A stretch of 64,000 bases of DNA from Oscheius tipulae (taxonomy: Eukaryota > Nematoda > Chromadorea > Rhabditida > Rhabditidae): contig JASJZH010000001.1 of NCBI GenBank assembly GCA_037178975.1, positions 1,612,001 through 1,676,000 of the forward strand, written 5' to 3'. This document shows, one piece after another, positions 1 to 13,599 of the stretch (positions are counted from its first letter, which is position 1; the number at the start of each line of letters is the position of its first letter). The notes under the pieces were generated by a model. The model did no database searches. It had not been told where the DNA came from and saw only the letters and a list, made by a program, of their open reading frames with translations. Both the position numbers and the translations under genes were made by a program.

Positions 1-1210
1 GGTTTAGCCAAGAAGATGAGAAAATTATTAGTTTACAAAGCTAAGCATCAGGGAAACTGGTCTGATGGTGTCTTGGATGAACTAAACAGTTTTATCGGGC
101 TATTTAACATAATATTTTACTTATTTCCTATCTCAGAGTACGCAAGAATAAGTGAAAATGGCTAAGAAAGTGAGAAAGTAAAGAAAATATGAATTTGTCA
201 GCACAAAAGTTTTGGCTAAAGGACTATTATTCGAGGGTCCTGAGACGGCAATCGTTACTGTAGGCCTCATTTGTGCGGTAAACGACAGACCGTTTCAATT
301 TTTCGAACCCGTGATTTATAGGCTTTTTGCATTTTTACCGGCCTTTGCCACTGATTTTTGCTATGTTTCTCTTCTTCTTTATTAGAAAATGAAGATCAGG
401 CCGTTAAGAAACCAGTAGAGTCATGCTATAAGCCATAAATACAAATAAATCACTCGGAATCGGCCGCTTGCGCTTTTTTTTCCATTTAGAACATTGCAGC
501 AACTTCTCCTTTCCATTTTCGCTTTTAATATGCCCGCAGCAAGATTCATGAGTGTAGAGTAGAAGCTAATCCCTAACTTAGGTCGAAGAAGTCGTCCAAA
601 AACGTATCGCCAAGGCTGACTCATCTCGGAGGTTGCATTATTTTATTGCTTGTTGTCCTTCGTCTCTTATTTTGCCTCTTTCACGTTGTTCCGGCTTTTA
701 AATTTACTGGTTGCTCTGGTTTTACCAGAAAGTGCGTCTCAGTGGCTTATAAAACACGGAAACTGGCTGGGATTACCTCGCCGAGGGCAGGCGATCACAA
801 TAATATTCCTCCAGTGCTACATGTTCCATATCGATTTTTCCCTTTGTTTTGTCAATAAGAGTAGTGAAAATTATTGCTTTGTTCAAGATTTCGCAAGGAT
901 TTCAGGGTAAAAATTGAAATAACCCAAAAAAAATCTAAAAAATTACTTGTAACTTTGTTGTAACATTTCTATCTCTTCTTTTCTAGGTCTACCACCTTTG
1001 TTCGAACATTTCTGGCTCTATAACCCTATTTTCGTCCCAATCAAGGTCCATTTTGAGTGTCTTGTTTACGAGTAATAACCAGGATTCTATTGTTGGCAGC
1101 CTTCCAACAACATTCCTTCCCTGTTTCTTTTCCCACTGCCAGAGCTGACAAAATTACGATTGCAGATATCTTATCTTTTCCCCTTCCTCTCGCCTCCCGT
1201 TTCATTCGAA
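1..1210. other. Upstream region, no recognised gene
   Basis: No protein family is recognisable here. The + frame from base 1 stays open to about 165 without a start codon, so it could be the tail of an exon entering from the left, but it is only about 54 codons. A second open stretch (about 620-906, +) is hydrophobic, lacks an ATG and ends at a possible GT donor; two different joins to an acceptor near 985 can be written and neither gives a known protein. The stretch is otherwise AT-rich and looks non-coding. Confidence 0.4.
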
Positions 1211-1219
1211 TTTTTGCAG
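1211..1219 (+). promoter_or_regulatory. 3' splice acceptor in CK2 leader (cis or trans-splice)
   Basis: A pyrimidine-rich run ending TTTTTGCAG lies 24 bases before the CK2 alpha ATG. No upstream coding exon is apparent, so it may accept a spliced leader or close a 5'-UTR intron. Similar acceptors sit within about 35 bases of the starts of FNTA, histone H4, the MADF gene, CLN3 and endophilin. Confidence 0.4.
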
Positions 1220-1243
1220 GTAATTCCCCGGTCAGCCGCCAAA

Positions 1244-4139
<2,896 letters not shown>

Positions 4140-4460
4140 ATTCAAACACACCCCCTCCCCTTTTATTATTATGTGTAGTTATCAAACTCTAACGTCCTTG
4201 TTTTAACACACACACACACACACGTAGTTCCCTTAAACCCCTTACACCTCTCCAAATCCGTACTATTGATTGTTATGATGAGTCTCTCTGTTTCTCCCAT
4301 TCTCGGTTCCTATTTCTTCTATTTTCAACTGTGAGACGTAGACCTGCGTTGTTTCATAAATCAGGCCGTATGTGAAACTATTATTTTCTCTGAATTTCTA
4401 GGCATTCCTGGCATATCTTGACTCGAACATAGATCTAAAAACACAAGATTTTGGGGCAGA

Positions 4461-7400
4461 ATGCTCGTCAGAAAAGCCATAAGCTCTGTGGGGTTGGTTG
4501 CGTTGAGACAAGCCTCGACGGCCACGAGTTCAGCTGCAAAGCCGTTGGCGGATAAGGAAACTAAAGCACAGAAGCCGCAGCCGACACCGATCTATTTGGA
4601 TGTGCAGGCCACCTCGCCAATGGTAGGTTTTGGTATCCAGATTTTTGTTTTCGACTACTCTAATTTTGGCCGCTGCGATTTGTAATTGCTATTTAAGAAA
4701 CTCTGATCGCAAGACTGCTGGTACAACAGGGCATGTTTGACAATAAAATATAATTGGGATTCTTTAAACATATGAATGAAACTAATTCTTGAAGAGCGAA
4801 TTCACCTGGAATTGGTTGCTACTGAAGCTATAGAAATGTTGATTTGGAAAATTGAAACGAATGTGTTAATGTAACTGAATTCTTGAGCGTGCTTCCGATG
4901 TTATATCGAAATTTTGAAATGATTCTGGATATGAAAATAACATTCCTACAAGATGACGGTCTCCAAGCTTCCAGAATGAGGAAGAAATTAGAGCTTTCAG
5001 GACCCACGAGTCGTGGACGCAATGCTGCCCTACATGGTCAACGACTACGGCAATCCCCATTCGAGGACTCACGCCTACGGATGGACAGCCGAAACGGCGG
5101 TGGAGAAGGCTCGAGCCCAAATAGCCAGCCTAATCAAGGCCGATCCCCGAGAGATCATCTTCACTTCCGGAGCGACAGAATCCAACAATATTGCCATCAA
5201 GGGAGTTGCCAAGTTCCAGAAGCATGCTGGAAAGGACCATGTCATCACCTTGCAGACGGTAAGTGAGCCACGTTTCCTCAATTTTAAGCTCGAAAAATTT
5301 AGGGTTTTCCCTCAGTTGATATTCCAAAAACAATCTCCATTTTCAGGAGCACAAGTGCGTGCTGGACTCATGCCGTCAACTCGAGAGTGAGGGCTTCAAG
5401 GTGACCTATCTGCCGGTGGATAAGGGCGGAATTATCGATCTGAAGGCGCTGGAGGCGGCCATGACCGAGAGGACAGCCCTGGTCTCGTGCATGATGGTCA
5501 ACAACGAGATTGGAGTTATACAGCCGATTCGGGAGATTGGTGCCCTCTGCAAGGCGAGAAAAGTCCATTTTCATACGGATGCCGCACAGGGAACTGGCAA
5601 AATTCCCATCGACGTGAGCGCGCTGAACATTGACCTGATGTCAATCAGTGGACACAAACTCTACGGACCTAAAGGTATGTTTCCCTTAAAATAAGCCGTT
5701 TGGGGCTGATATGCTTATAAATCTTGATTTTTAGCCCTAGGATCCTCTCAAATGCCGCTCCTTTCTCAAAATATTAGGTTGGTAACTAAGTCTTTTCGCT
5801 TTTTCAACCGCAAAAATTTATTGACTTCCAAATAACTTTTTCATTCGCTGTAATCACCATTATGATGTACCACGTCTGCCCATTTTACGGGTAGCTTACG
5901 GATGCCACGCTCGTAGAATACCTTGGGTTTCGACGCGAAGAAGTTTGTCAACCAGGTTTTGAGTGCGCCGTCGGAATCGAACTGTTGTCCTCCAATCTCG
6001 TTGTTGAGGGTCCGGAACAGATAATAGTCGGAAGGGGCAAGGTTCGGGCTATAAGGTGGATGGGGTAAAATCTCCCAACCCAGGTCGTGGATCTTGGAGC
6101 GAGTGAGTTTTGTAACATGGGGGCGCGCGTTGTCCATCTGCAGGATGACTTTCGACTTCAGCGGCCGTTTCTGACGAAGTGCAACGGTAACCTTTTCAAG
6201 TTGCTGGCTGTATATGGCGGCCGTAAGGGTAGTTCCAGCAGTTCCCAGTGCACCACTTCTTCGATATCCCAGAAAACACAGCATAATCTTCTTTTGATGG
6301 GTGTCGGGTTTCACATCAGGATCACATTGGTGTCTGCCCTGGACCCACCCACTGACGCTTCCTTTGGAAGTTTACCTACGTTACCCACTTCCCATTCCCC
6401 ATCACCAGGCGTGGTAAAAAGGATTTCCTCTCATACCTGGACAGGAGAGAATGAGCGACGGCCATGTGCTTCCACTTCTTGGCGTCACTGAAGTCATGCG
6501 GCAGCCATATGCCCAGTTTCTTCATAAATCTCAATTGCTTCAAATGATGTTCCACTGCATCATGACTGACAGACAGTGCTTCTGCTAGTTCACGGGTAGT
6601 CTGGCGATTGTTGTCGTTCACGAGCTGCAGCAGCTTCGACTCATCAAAAGTTGACCTCGGCTCATCTTCGACACTTTTGTCCCCAGACCGAAAGTGATAG
6701 AGCCACAACTGGCATACCCTCGTAAACGTCGTCCCTTGGCTATAAACATCGTTGATATCAGCCGCCGTTTGGGCTCTATTCGTGTCTTTGAGGAACTCAT
6801 GTCGTAGATCGTAGGGTGGCAGGTCATCAACAGTCCGGATCAAAACGAACAGAGAGTAGAGAATAAGAAGAAAGGAAGTGATGTTTTGCATGGTGGTGGT
6901 AGATGACTGAGTGAGCAACACGAGATGCTATAACCAATAGCTCGGCCGTTGTCTTAAACAAGGAGAAGAACATGTTTACAAAAAGCGAAAAGACTTATTT
7001 ACCAACCCAATAGCTTGTTAGAGAAGTTTGCAACCCACGGGGATCGAACCCGGGTCGTCTGGCTCAAATTCTGACCTCTTAGCCCCTGAGCTATGCTAAA
7101 AAAGTTCATGTTTTAGTGTCCCAGGTTCTGTAGATCTCAGTCAGCCCTCTTACCACCTGAGCTTCACGTAAAAAGATGGTCCCTGGCTACGCTATAACCG
7201 ACTAAGTCACGTTGTAGAGCTCGAATTCTTCTCACAATGGCTTAGGGAAAAAGTTTTCCATCAGCGGGGAACGAAGCCGGGTTGTCTGGGTCGTAGTTGG
7301 CGCCTCTTACCGCTTCACTAAGTATTTCACTAAAACTGTTAAACGCTGTATCTTTGTTTGGTGACCGGAAACACCTAAATATGATTGCACATTCCTATTC

Positions 7401-9150
7401 AGCTCGAAAACTCTACAAAATGAATTTTACTGAATATTAGACTTATGCGTGTCGAACTCTGGTCCTTCCCGTTCAAAATATTAGGCTTATCTGCAATAGG
7501 CCACAGGTAGACGACAATTTTAAAAGCTGATTTGGGCAAAAGAATGGCTGTAAATGATCCCCCTAACAAAAAGTTAAAAAGAATAAAATTTCGATCCAGG
7601 CAGGACTCGAACCTGCAATCTTCGGTTTGCTCTCTCTGCCTAGGAGACCGACGCCTTATCCATTAGGCCACAGGACCATGGCGCGGCCGCCATCGCTCCC
7701 AGTTGACTAGCTGCTGGCTGTCGCTGGCCGTAAATAAATGAGGGAATAGGGGGAAATGACTGAAAAATCTTTATCGGAAACTTTCAGGAGTCGGAGCCCT
7801 CTACGTTCGACGTCGCCCCCGCGTCCGCCTGGAAGCACAGATGTCCGGCGGTGGACAGGAGAGAGGAATGCGATCCGGAACTCTCCCCACACCGCTGTGT
7901 GTCGGTCTCGGGGAGGCCTGCAGGATTGCTTCTGAGGAAATGGGTATGTTAGGCCGTTTTTTCTTCTTGCCCAGTTTTGCACTTAAAAGCTAGATTTAAT
8001 GCAAACCGGCTGCCTAATAGAGCCCCGTCCTCTCTAAAATCTCAATTTTTTTAAAACTATTTCTATGAGCCTGGATCACCTCGTTTTAGCTCTATCTGTC
8101 CGCGTCAATCACGTCACTCTCTGCTCCGCCGTTCACTTCCGATGTTTACTTGCCAACTTGGCCTATCCAACTAATATTATATTTTGACCGAGGTTGTAGG
8201 GTTGGCCACCGGGGCCTGTGTGAGCAGCATTTTTAGGGGAAGATCCTTGGCACCAAGCCGTCATACGGGCCCGATGGCCAACCCTAAGAAGCTGCAATTT
8301 TTGCCAATAAACTGTCAATCAGAAAATGATAAGACCCTTGATGATGAAGTTTGATTAACGGTGCCCAACTTTTGTTCATGTTGGCAATATTGTGGAGCTC
8401 CTTGCTCTACTCTACATCACTGAAAACTCCAAATTATTTTTCAAATCTAAGAGAGGCTAATTGGAACAGACTTCGTAACATAATGCTTCATAAAACCCTG
8501 CTCAAATAGCCTAAATGGAAAATTTTCAGTCATGGACTCGGCCCACATCCAGCGCCTGAGCCAGAAGCTGATTGACGGCGTCTCGAAGCGACTCGGCCAT
8601 GTGATTCGGAACGGCGATCCGGCGCATCACTATGCGGGCTGTGTCAATCTCTCCTTCGCCTACGTGGAAGGCGAATCGCTGCTGATGGCCCTGAAGACTG
8701 TTGCCTTATCCTCCGGAAGTGCATGCACATCGGCTTCCCTCGAGCCAAGCTACGTCCTGAGAGCCATCGGAGCTGAGGAGGATCTGGCTCATTCGTCTAT
8801 TCGCTTCGGAATTGGACGTTTCACCACAGAGGCCGAGGTATGATTTAGTGTTTACCAATTTACTTGTTATTTTGAACCTAAATAGTCTAGGTAGATGAAA
8901 GTTAGTTTGTTCCAGATATGTGTCGTAGGCCCTCCTGCTGGGCCAGGCTGATTTTCAGCCCCGGGTCTAAGGCGATAAAGACTTCAAAAGATTTTGCATT
9001 GTACCGATTGGTTTACCACAAAATTTGCAGATTGATCACACCGTCGAGCTGTGCGTAAAGGAGACCCAGCGTCTGCGCGATCTCTCGCCTCTCTGGGAGA
9101 TGGTCCAGGAGGGCATCGACCTCAAGACGATCCAATGGTCTCAACACTAG
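4461..9150 (+). CDS. NFS1: Mitochondrial cysteine desulfurase
   Basis: PLP enzyme that takes sulfur from L-cysteine for Fe-S cluster assembly with ISCU, ISD11 and frataxin in mitochondria. Exons 4461-4622, 5001-5258, 5347-5674, 7788-7943, 8530-8837 and 9031-9150 join in frame to about 443 residues. The first about 40 residues are Ser/Ala/Arg/Lys-rich with few acids, fitting a transit peptide. Landmarks: [31 protein letters not shown], the PLP-lysine motif [25 protein letters not shown], and the mobile catalytic-cysteine loop [10 protein letters not shown]; the C-terminus ends in [21 protein letters not shown] as in animal NFS1. The third intron (5675-7787) has been inflated by a SINE, a mariner and a tRNA gene, but the exons remain intact. 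No missing catalytic residue was seen. Confidence 0.97.
5774..7010 (-). mobile_element. mariner transposon (1,237 bp) with TA duplication
   Basis: Terminal inverted repeats begin TTAGGTTGGTAACTAAGTC at the left and the right end, reversed, reads TTGGGTTGGTAAATAAGTC, both continuing into TTTTCGCTTTTT. TA flanks both sides (5772-5773 and 7011-7012). Length, ends and a DD34D transposase place it in the mariner branch of Tc1/mariner. It lies antisense in the third NFS1 intron and inside an older SINE copy. Confidence 0.95.
5841..6891 (-). pseudogene. Dead mariner transposase
   Basis: The - strand frame from 6891 gives the N-terminal helix-turn-helix half of a mariner transposase ([14 protein letters not shown], then [22 protein letters not shown]). 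It reaches the first catalytic block as MGNGKW, where active enzymes have TGDEKW, so the first catalytic Asp is replaced by Asn. A stop follows at about 6376 and the frame shifts; a second frame (6314-5841) carries the remaining half with DNARPHV and APSDYYLF, whose aspartates are 34 residues apart as in DD34D enzymes. A further stop lies between the halves. The gene is therefore inactive by at least three lesions. Confidence 0.93.
7592..7677 (-). tRNA. tRNA-Arg (anticodon CCU) with 13-nt intron
   Basis: Read on the - strand: acceptor GGTCCTG, D arm GCC/GGC with loop TAATGGATAA, anticodon stem TCGGT/ACCGA, loop CTCCTA-intron-A, T arm GCAGG-TTCGAGT-CCTGC, acceptor CTGGATC, discriminator G. The intron GGCAGAGAGAGCA follows position 37, the canonical place. 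A T-rich tract with TTTT lies just downstream. The acceptor stem has one G-T pair and one T-T mismatch, so a recent decay cannot be excluded. It sits antisense in an NFS1 intron, next to SINE sequence. Confidence 0.78.
8197..8287. repeat. Intronic hairpin in NFS1
   Basis: AGGGTTGGCCACCGGGGCC near 8198-8216 is mirrored by GGGCCCGATGGCCAACCCT near 8267-8285, giving an about 18-bp imperfect stem with a 50-base loop inside the fourth NFS1 intron. Function unknown. Confidence 0.5.
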
Positions 9151-9494
9151 TCGGTCCCCTCTTCCTCTCTGTGGTTGTAAATATCCTTCACATTTAGAAA
9201 TTAACAGGTTTTTATTGTTGTTTTGTTGCTCATAAAAAGTTCCTAAAATATCATCCACGGTTCGGAAATTGTCAGATCATTGTTGGCGAGACTGAATTTG
9301 AGGGTTTTCGGGTCATCCGGTCGTGTTAATAGAAAATTTTTCGGGTCTAGAAATTGAACAGAGGGTAGTAGACGACCGACGGCGTCAAAATCTTCCTCTG
9401 AGAGAGTGGTCGGTGTTGGGAGGTGTATCCTGATGAAATTTATACTTCTTTTCGAGGAGAGAAAGCCCTAAAATTGGGTATTTTCGGCATAATA

Positions 9495-9620
9495 ATGTTG
9501 GTTATCGCCCTCTTTCAGGCTAAGGATCTGATAAACCTGTCAATATCACACCTTGGACCCCTTTCCCATACCTTGTTCTCCTCAAAATAGCTTATTAAAA
9601 AAGTTTGTCGCTTCAGACGG
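9495..9620 (+). repeat. SINE fragment, 3' of NFS1
   Basis: GGTTATCGCCC followed by GGCTAA, then CTGTCAATATCACACC and a TAGCTTATTAAAAAAGTTTG tail, parallels the intronic copies at about 22300-22420 and beside the mariner near 5690-7020. It lacks the tRNA-like units and appears truncated. Confidence 0.5.
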
Positions 9621-10206
9621 CTAAACAATAGAAGACCCCTTGCCACTGTAATGTCCCACCCGTCAGACTTGTGACAAAGGGAAAGGGAGGCAGAGACATA
9701 GAGACCGGGAAAGAAGGACATAATGACAGAGGAACAGAAGGAGAAGGGACATGAGACATGAGACAGGGACTAAGGGTGTGGCGATTTCTCATGGCTGCAG
9801 GCGTAATAGTCCAGTATGCTGTCGTATCTCTTGCTTTGATAGTTCTAGTCCATGCTAGATTAGTTGAGTTCTGGTTCAACCTGTCCCTGTCTACGCAAAA
9901 AGAGATATACAGTTTACTGGAGACCCATGACATTGGCATCTAACTGTACCTAGGCTGAGGGCAAGTCGGCAGAATTTTATAGGAGAAACCATGATTATAA
10001 CAGACAGAATACTATTGATAGGATTAGAGAAAAACAGTCTGACTGATACAGTTTGTCAAAGACAGAAAAATTAGGCTTGTGAGAGTCAAACCGATACCTG
10101 ATAGAATGGGTTCAGGCCTAAAAATGCAGAGAAGTTTTGTTATGATTAATTTTCTCCCAAAAAGCTACCTACAGTTGGTGCACAGCGAAGCATACTAGCC
10201 ACCTAC
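9621..10206. other. Spacer, no recognised gene
   Basis: Contains a purine-rich tract (about 9670-9770) and possible 3' sequence of the - strand gene to the right. No coding exon could be supported. Confidence 0.4.
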
Positions 10207-12664
10207 CTGAGCTATCTGCAGCAAACCATTGCTTGTCATCTCTCCACAGCGAGCTGTCAATTCCCTGGCTCCCAGTCTCAGAATATCTTGCTCTCCGACT
10301 CTCATTTCTTCCGGTAGGCAAAGGCTATCTATCCTCTCACAAATGTACTCATTGGCCAGGAAATCTAGGGGCATTGGACGAGAAAACACCAAGATTTTGG
10401 GCTTGACGCTCTGTGAAACCTTGTGTTCTTGTAATCGGTAACTTACAACGAGTAGACGATTGAAGAGGTCCAATTCTAAAAAAGGTATGTCAATAATGAG
10501 CCTGTTTGCCTGAAGCTTGTTCTCCTCGATCTTCTTGACACATTCTAGGCGTCTTGCTTGGTCCATTACCTGGTCAGAAAACTTTAAAAATCAGAAATGT
10601 TCCAGGTTTTGAAACTTACAGTGATTCCCAAGGTATCGGCCATTATTCGGACACCTCTGTCTGTAAAAGAAGAGATATCTTCGAATGTTTGGCCCGGGGT
10701 AACAATTTGCTCTTCTTCCTGAAGAAAAGCAATGATTGCTGTCCTTTTCTTTCACAACCAGGGATGGCAATGCGGCCAGCCAGGCCTTGGAAACCGTAGC
10801 TGAACTTTTCGGTCAAGTTAGCCACGATTGGCACGATAAAATCGCATAAAAAAGGCTCCCAAGGCAAGAAGTTGGCAGCTTTACTAGATCCTAAGCGTTT
10901 ATTTTTGTCTTTCAGTCAGTAGTCTTCCTGTCAAAAGCTGTGACGCTCTAATATTTCTTCCTCTTCGAAGCTAAAAAAGGGTCATGCTTCGTCTTTTTCT
11001 TGCTCAAAGTTCGTTTCAGGAGAAAAGAAGAAACAGGGTCCAGCTGTCAAGGCCAAGTTACTGTCGACCGTATTTTGCTTTAGCAAGTACTTTTTGTCAC
11101 TGCCACCAGAAATTGACCAAAAAGCTTTCTTGAGTGATCACAAGTGGCAGAAAGCGAACAAAAATATGCAAATAAGTCAATGTCAGGTTTTGTCGCTACG
11201 CGGGGGCCTCGGGTCAGTTTGGGCTAGCTACCCACTTACGACATGTACATAGCTTAATTCTCTCTGCATACCTACAGTCTAATGTAATCATCTCGAAGCC
11301 TTATGTATTTGGCAATGATAAACTAGTCATCGTACTTATTACCATGCCTATTTCCACTGTTACCAGACCTGAAATAACAAAATATACCAGTGTGTGTCGT
11401 TTAGAGTCCCTGAAACTGGAACCAACCTCGTAGCCAGCCACAGCCGCCGCTCGAAATTTGTATTCAACGCCATTAAATAAGCTCCAGGCTTGCTTGCAAG
11501 TACCCTCAAAGTTGGCCTGATCCATGTAGTCGTAAACCTGAAAACTGACATTTTTTGGTAATAGTTCGGCAGGTGGCCCCGTTCATTCAAACGAATTTCC
11601 GCGCACTTTTTCTTTTTGGCGGGTTTTGAATTTTCTTCACGATTTGATATTCTCCGCTGTTCTTCATCATTTTTTTGGTGTTTTTCGTATTCTCTCCTGT
11701 TTTCTCTGCATTTAAAAAAAAATCAAAAACAGTAGGAGGATAATAAAAATATTGGTATCGCGCAAAATCGTAGTAAAGTTTTGGTTTCTGGCGAAGTGTC
11801 AACAATAACAATGATCGAAACAAAAGAAATCAGACGACGTAGTGTTTGGCGATGATCTCCAGAAAGCGGATAAACGGGTCCGAGCAGACGTGGCGATCGT
11901 TGAGGTTGAGCCACCAATGAAGAGCGAGACGAGAAGGGAGCGTGGACTCACGAACACCCGGTCCCAGCTTCATAAGAGACATCTTGACTTTATGCCACTG
12001 GCGTTCAATCGACTGTATGTTGCAGCCGGTATATGGGAATGGTTCACGGCTTGGTGGACGTAGCCGTGATGGACAGTCTGACGGTATGGCTTCCATTCAT
12101 CGGAGTAGATAATGCTTCCCGGAGCAATATGCTTCTTGATTATCGGGAGTCGTAGCCGTACGGTCCTCGACCCAGAAGACTCTACATTCTTTTGTACTGC
12201 GAGAATACATTCCAAAGAGCCAGGGGCCTTAATCCATGGAAACTATTCGGATAAGTCTATACACTTACCCTGGGCCCGTCGGAAGTAATTATTCAAACGG
12301 TATCTTTTCACTTGAATCTGTATACCACTCGGTACATTCACTATTTTGCCTCGAAATATTATTTTGGAGAGGAGAAAACGTTAGATCCTAGCAGAAAATG
12401 ATGAAGAATAGGGGAGAACATCAAAATCGTGAAGAAAATTCAAACCCGCCAAAAACAAAAAGTGCGCGAAATCTCGTTTGAATGAACGGGGCCACCTGCC
12501 GAACTATTACCCATTTTTTTCTCGGAGTTCCAACAAACCTTGTCCACGACCATTCTCTGTAGATTCCTTCCCAGCGAGAAAAAGTCCATTTCACCGTCGT
12601 TTTCCTCCTTTTCTGGGAGATAAAACCAAGGATTTTTGTGTTGTCCAGCGGTGGTTGGAAGCAT
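10207..12664 (-). CDS. Unrecognised multi-exon gene (partly resolved)
   Basis: Several protein-like exons line up on the - strand. Exon 1 (12664-12539) starts at an ATG and gives 42 residues ending LGRNLQRMVVDK. Exon 2 (11537-11427) continues in frame with VYDYMDQANFEGTCKQAW and VEYKFRAAAVAGYE. After an unresolved gap come an exon ending AWLAALPSL (about 10760-10800), one with EEEQIVTPGQTFEDI and RIMADTLGIT, and a long one (about 10560-10207) with QARRLECVKKIEENKLQ, IIDIPFLELDLFN, then PKILVFSRPMPLDFLANE. Exon 2's end phase does not match the next visible exon, so a small exon is missing or the gene is damaged, and the 3' end was not found. A Merlin element occupies the first intron. The start lies 201 bases after the RAMAC stop on the same strand, which would suit a shared transcript. 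I do not recognise the family. Confidence 0.45.
11549..12519 (-). mobile_element. Merlin-type DNA transposon, family A, with 8-bp target duplication
   Basis: Element 11557-12511 (955 bp) has inverted ends starting GGTAATAGTTCGGCAGG and continuing TGGCCCCGTTCATTCAAACG on both sides. It is flanked by CATTTTTT at 11549-11556 and again at 12512-12519. Eight-base duplications, ends beginning GGTAATA and an IS1595-like transposase remnant identify the Merlin superfamily. It is inserted in the first intron of the unrecognised gene above. Confidence 0.92.
11830..12215 (-). pseudogene. Merlin (IS1595-like DDE) transposase, C-terminal remnant
   Basis: The - strand frame ending at 11970 reads RLPIIKKHIAPGSIIYSDEW and YVHQAVNHS, the block around the second catalytic Asp of IS1595/ISXO2-type DDE enzymes. 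A frameshift then moves the match to the frame 12096-11830, with NIQSIERQWHKVKM (third catalytic Glu region) and DPFIRFLEIIAKH near the C-terminus. The N-terminal half, including the zinc-binding part and first catalytic Asp, is absent, so the copy cannot be autonomous. Confidence 0.88.
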
Positions 12665-12865
12665 GGTAAGAAGACGAAAAACGTTGCGACAAGGAGCGTA
12701 ATCGATGGGTGTGAAGGTGTGATAAGAACACGAGGGGAACGGGTAGTCTCTTTGGATAGGTTCTGGCGAAGAAAACAGACAGCAGACTATAATTTTGTTT
12801 TGTTAAAAGAAGCTAGTATTAAACTGTTTATAAATTACACAAAAAGTCAGGAAAGTACGGTGAGA

Positions 12866-13584
12866 TTAGTATCGACCCGGGTAGTGGACTCGTCGATCGC
12901 CTCCTTGGTCACTTCGGGAGCGGTCGCCATTGTTGTCCCAGCTTCGTTTGCCGCGGTAGCCTCCGCCATCTCCGCTGCCACGCCAGTTGCCTCGATCTCC
13001 TCCTCCTCGCCAATTGCCACGTCCTCCTCCTCTGCCGCCTCTCCAGTTGTTGTCACGGCCGCCGCGCCAGCCTCCGCGGTGATCACCACGCCTAAAATAA
13101 TTATTAAAACCGGATTCTTGGGATAAACACGAAAAAATCGTATAAAAAATAGAACATACCCTCGTGTGTAGTCAAAAATGCGTTTCGTTCGCGATGTCCA
13201 CGGATGAATGACGATGACGGGAGGGAAGCCCTTGGCAATTTCGGCATAACTCGAGTTTTGCTGAAAATTACAATCAAAATTTGTGGTAAGCCACAGGTAA
13301 TCAACCTCTGTATAGCGGTCCGCAAACATCTTCTCCAACTCTTCGTTTTGTGTCGTTTCTTTTATTTTGGAAGTCGTCGAATTCGGTTCCTCCTCTTCCT
13401 CCGTCTGATTATTCGGCTCCTCTTCACGAGTAATTCCTTCTTCGGCCCCAGCAGCCTTACTGGGCTCGGATTCGTCCGTGTCAATCTAAAACAAAGGAAA
13501 CTACCGGTTAAACGACTAGCATACAAAGAGGGAAAACTTGGACGACGGTTCCTCCTCCTTTTCTACTGCTTGCTTAGTCGACAT
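12866..13584 (-). CDS. RAMAC: RNMT-activating mini protein (cap methyltransferase activator)
   Basis: Small nuclear protein that binds RNMT and RNA and stimulates N7 methylation of the mRNA cap. Exons 13584-13525, 13485-13306, 13260-13160 and 13091-12866 join in frame to about 188 residues. The diagnostic activation domain is ELEKMFADRYTE followed by a short segment and a proline-containing WTSR stretch, equivalent to EEMFASRFTE and EWNSR in vertebrates. The C-terminal about 75 residues are an RGG/GNWRG-rich RNA-binding tail. The acidic, Glu/Thr-rich N-terminal extension of about 60 residues makes it longer than the about 118-residue vertebrate form. In the opposite frame the tail yields an artificial Ala/Glu-rich ORF, which is not real. 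Confidence 0.88.
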
Positions 13585-13599
13585 GGCTCCTGGAATTCG

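Larger units (their letters stand above)
5690..7512 (-). repeat. tRNA-derived dimeric SINE copy interrupted by mariner
   Basis: The sequence on either side of the mariner (about 5690-5773 and 7011-7512) aligns when joined with repeats near 9495-9620 and 22300-22690. The right part holds two tRNA-like units on the - strand: at about 7031-7098 with A-box TAGCTCAGGGGCTAAGAGG and B-box GGGTTCGATCC, and a more eroded unit at about 7262-7327. A shared tail reads GTGGCCTATTG near 7493-7504. It is called a SINE because of the repeated tRNA-like promoters and the recurrence in other introns; no full consensus could be built. Confidence 0.6.

Noticed and set aside
6376-6921. mariner ORF as an intact gene
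   Set aside because: First catalytic Asp is Asn, and the frame is broken before the rest of the enzyme.
12638-13126. 162-codon + strand ORF, Ala/Ser/Val-rich
   Set aside because: Shadow of the RGG-rich RAMAC exon on the other strand.
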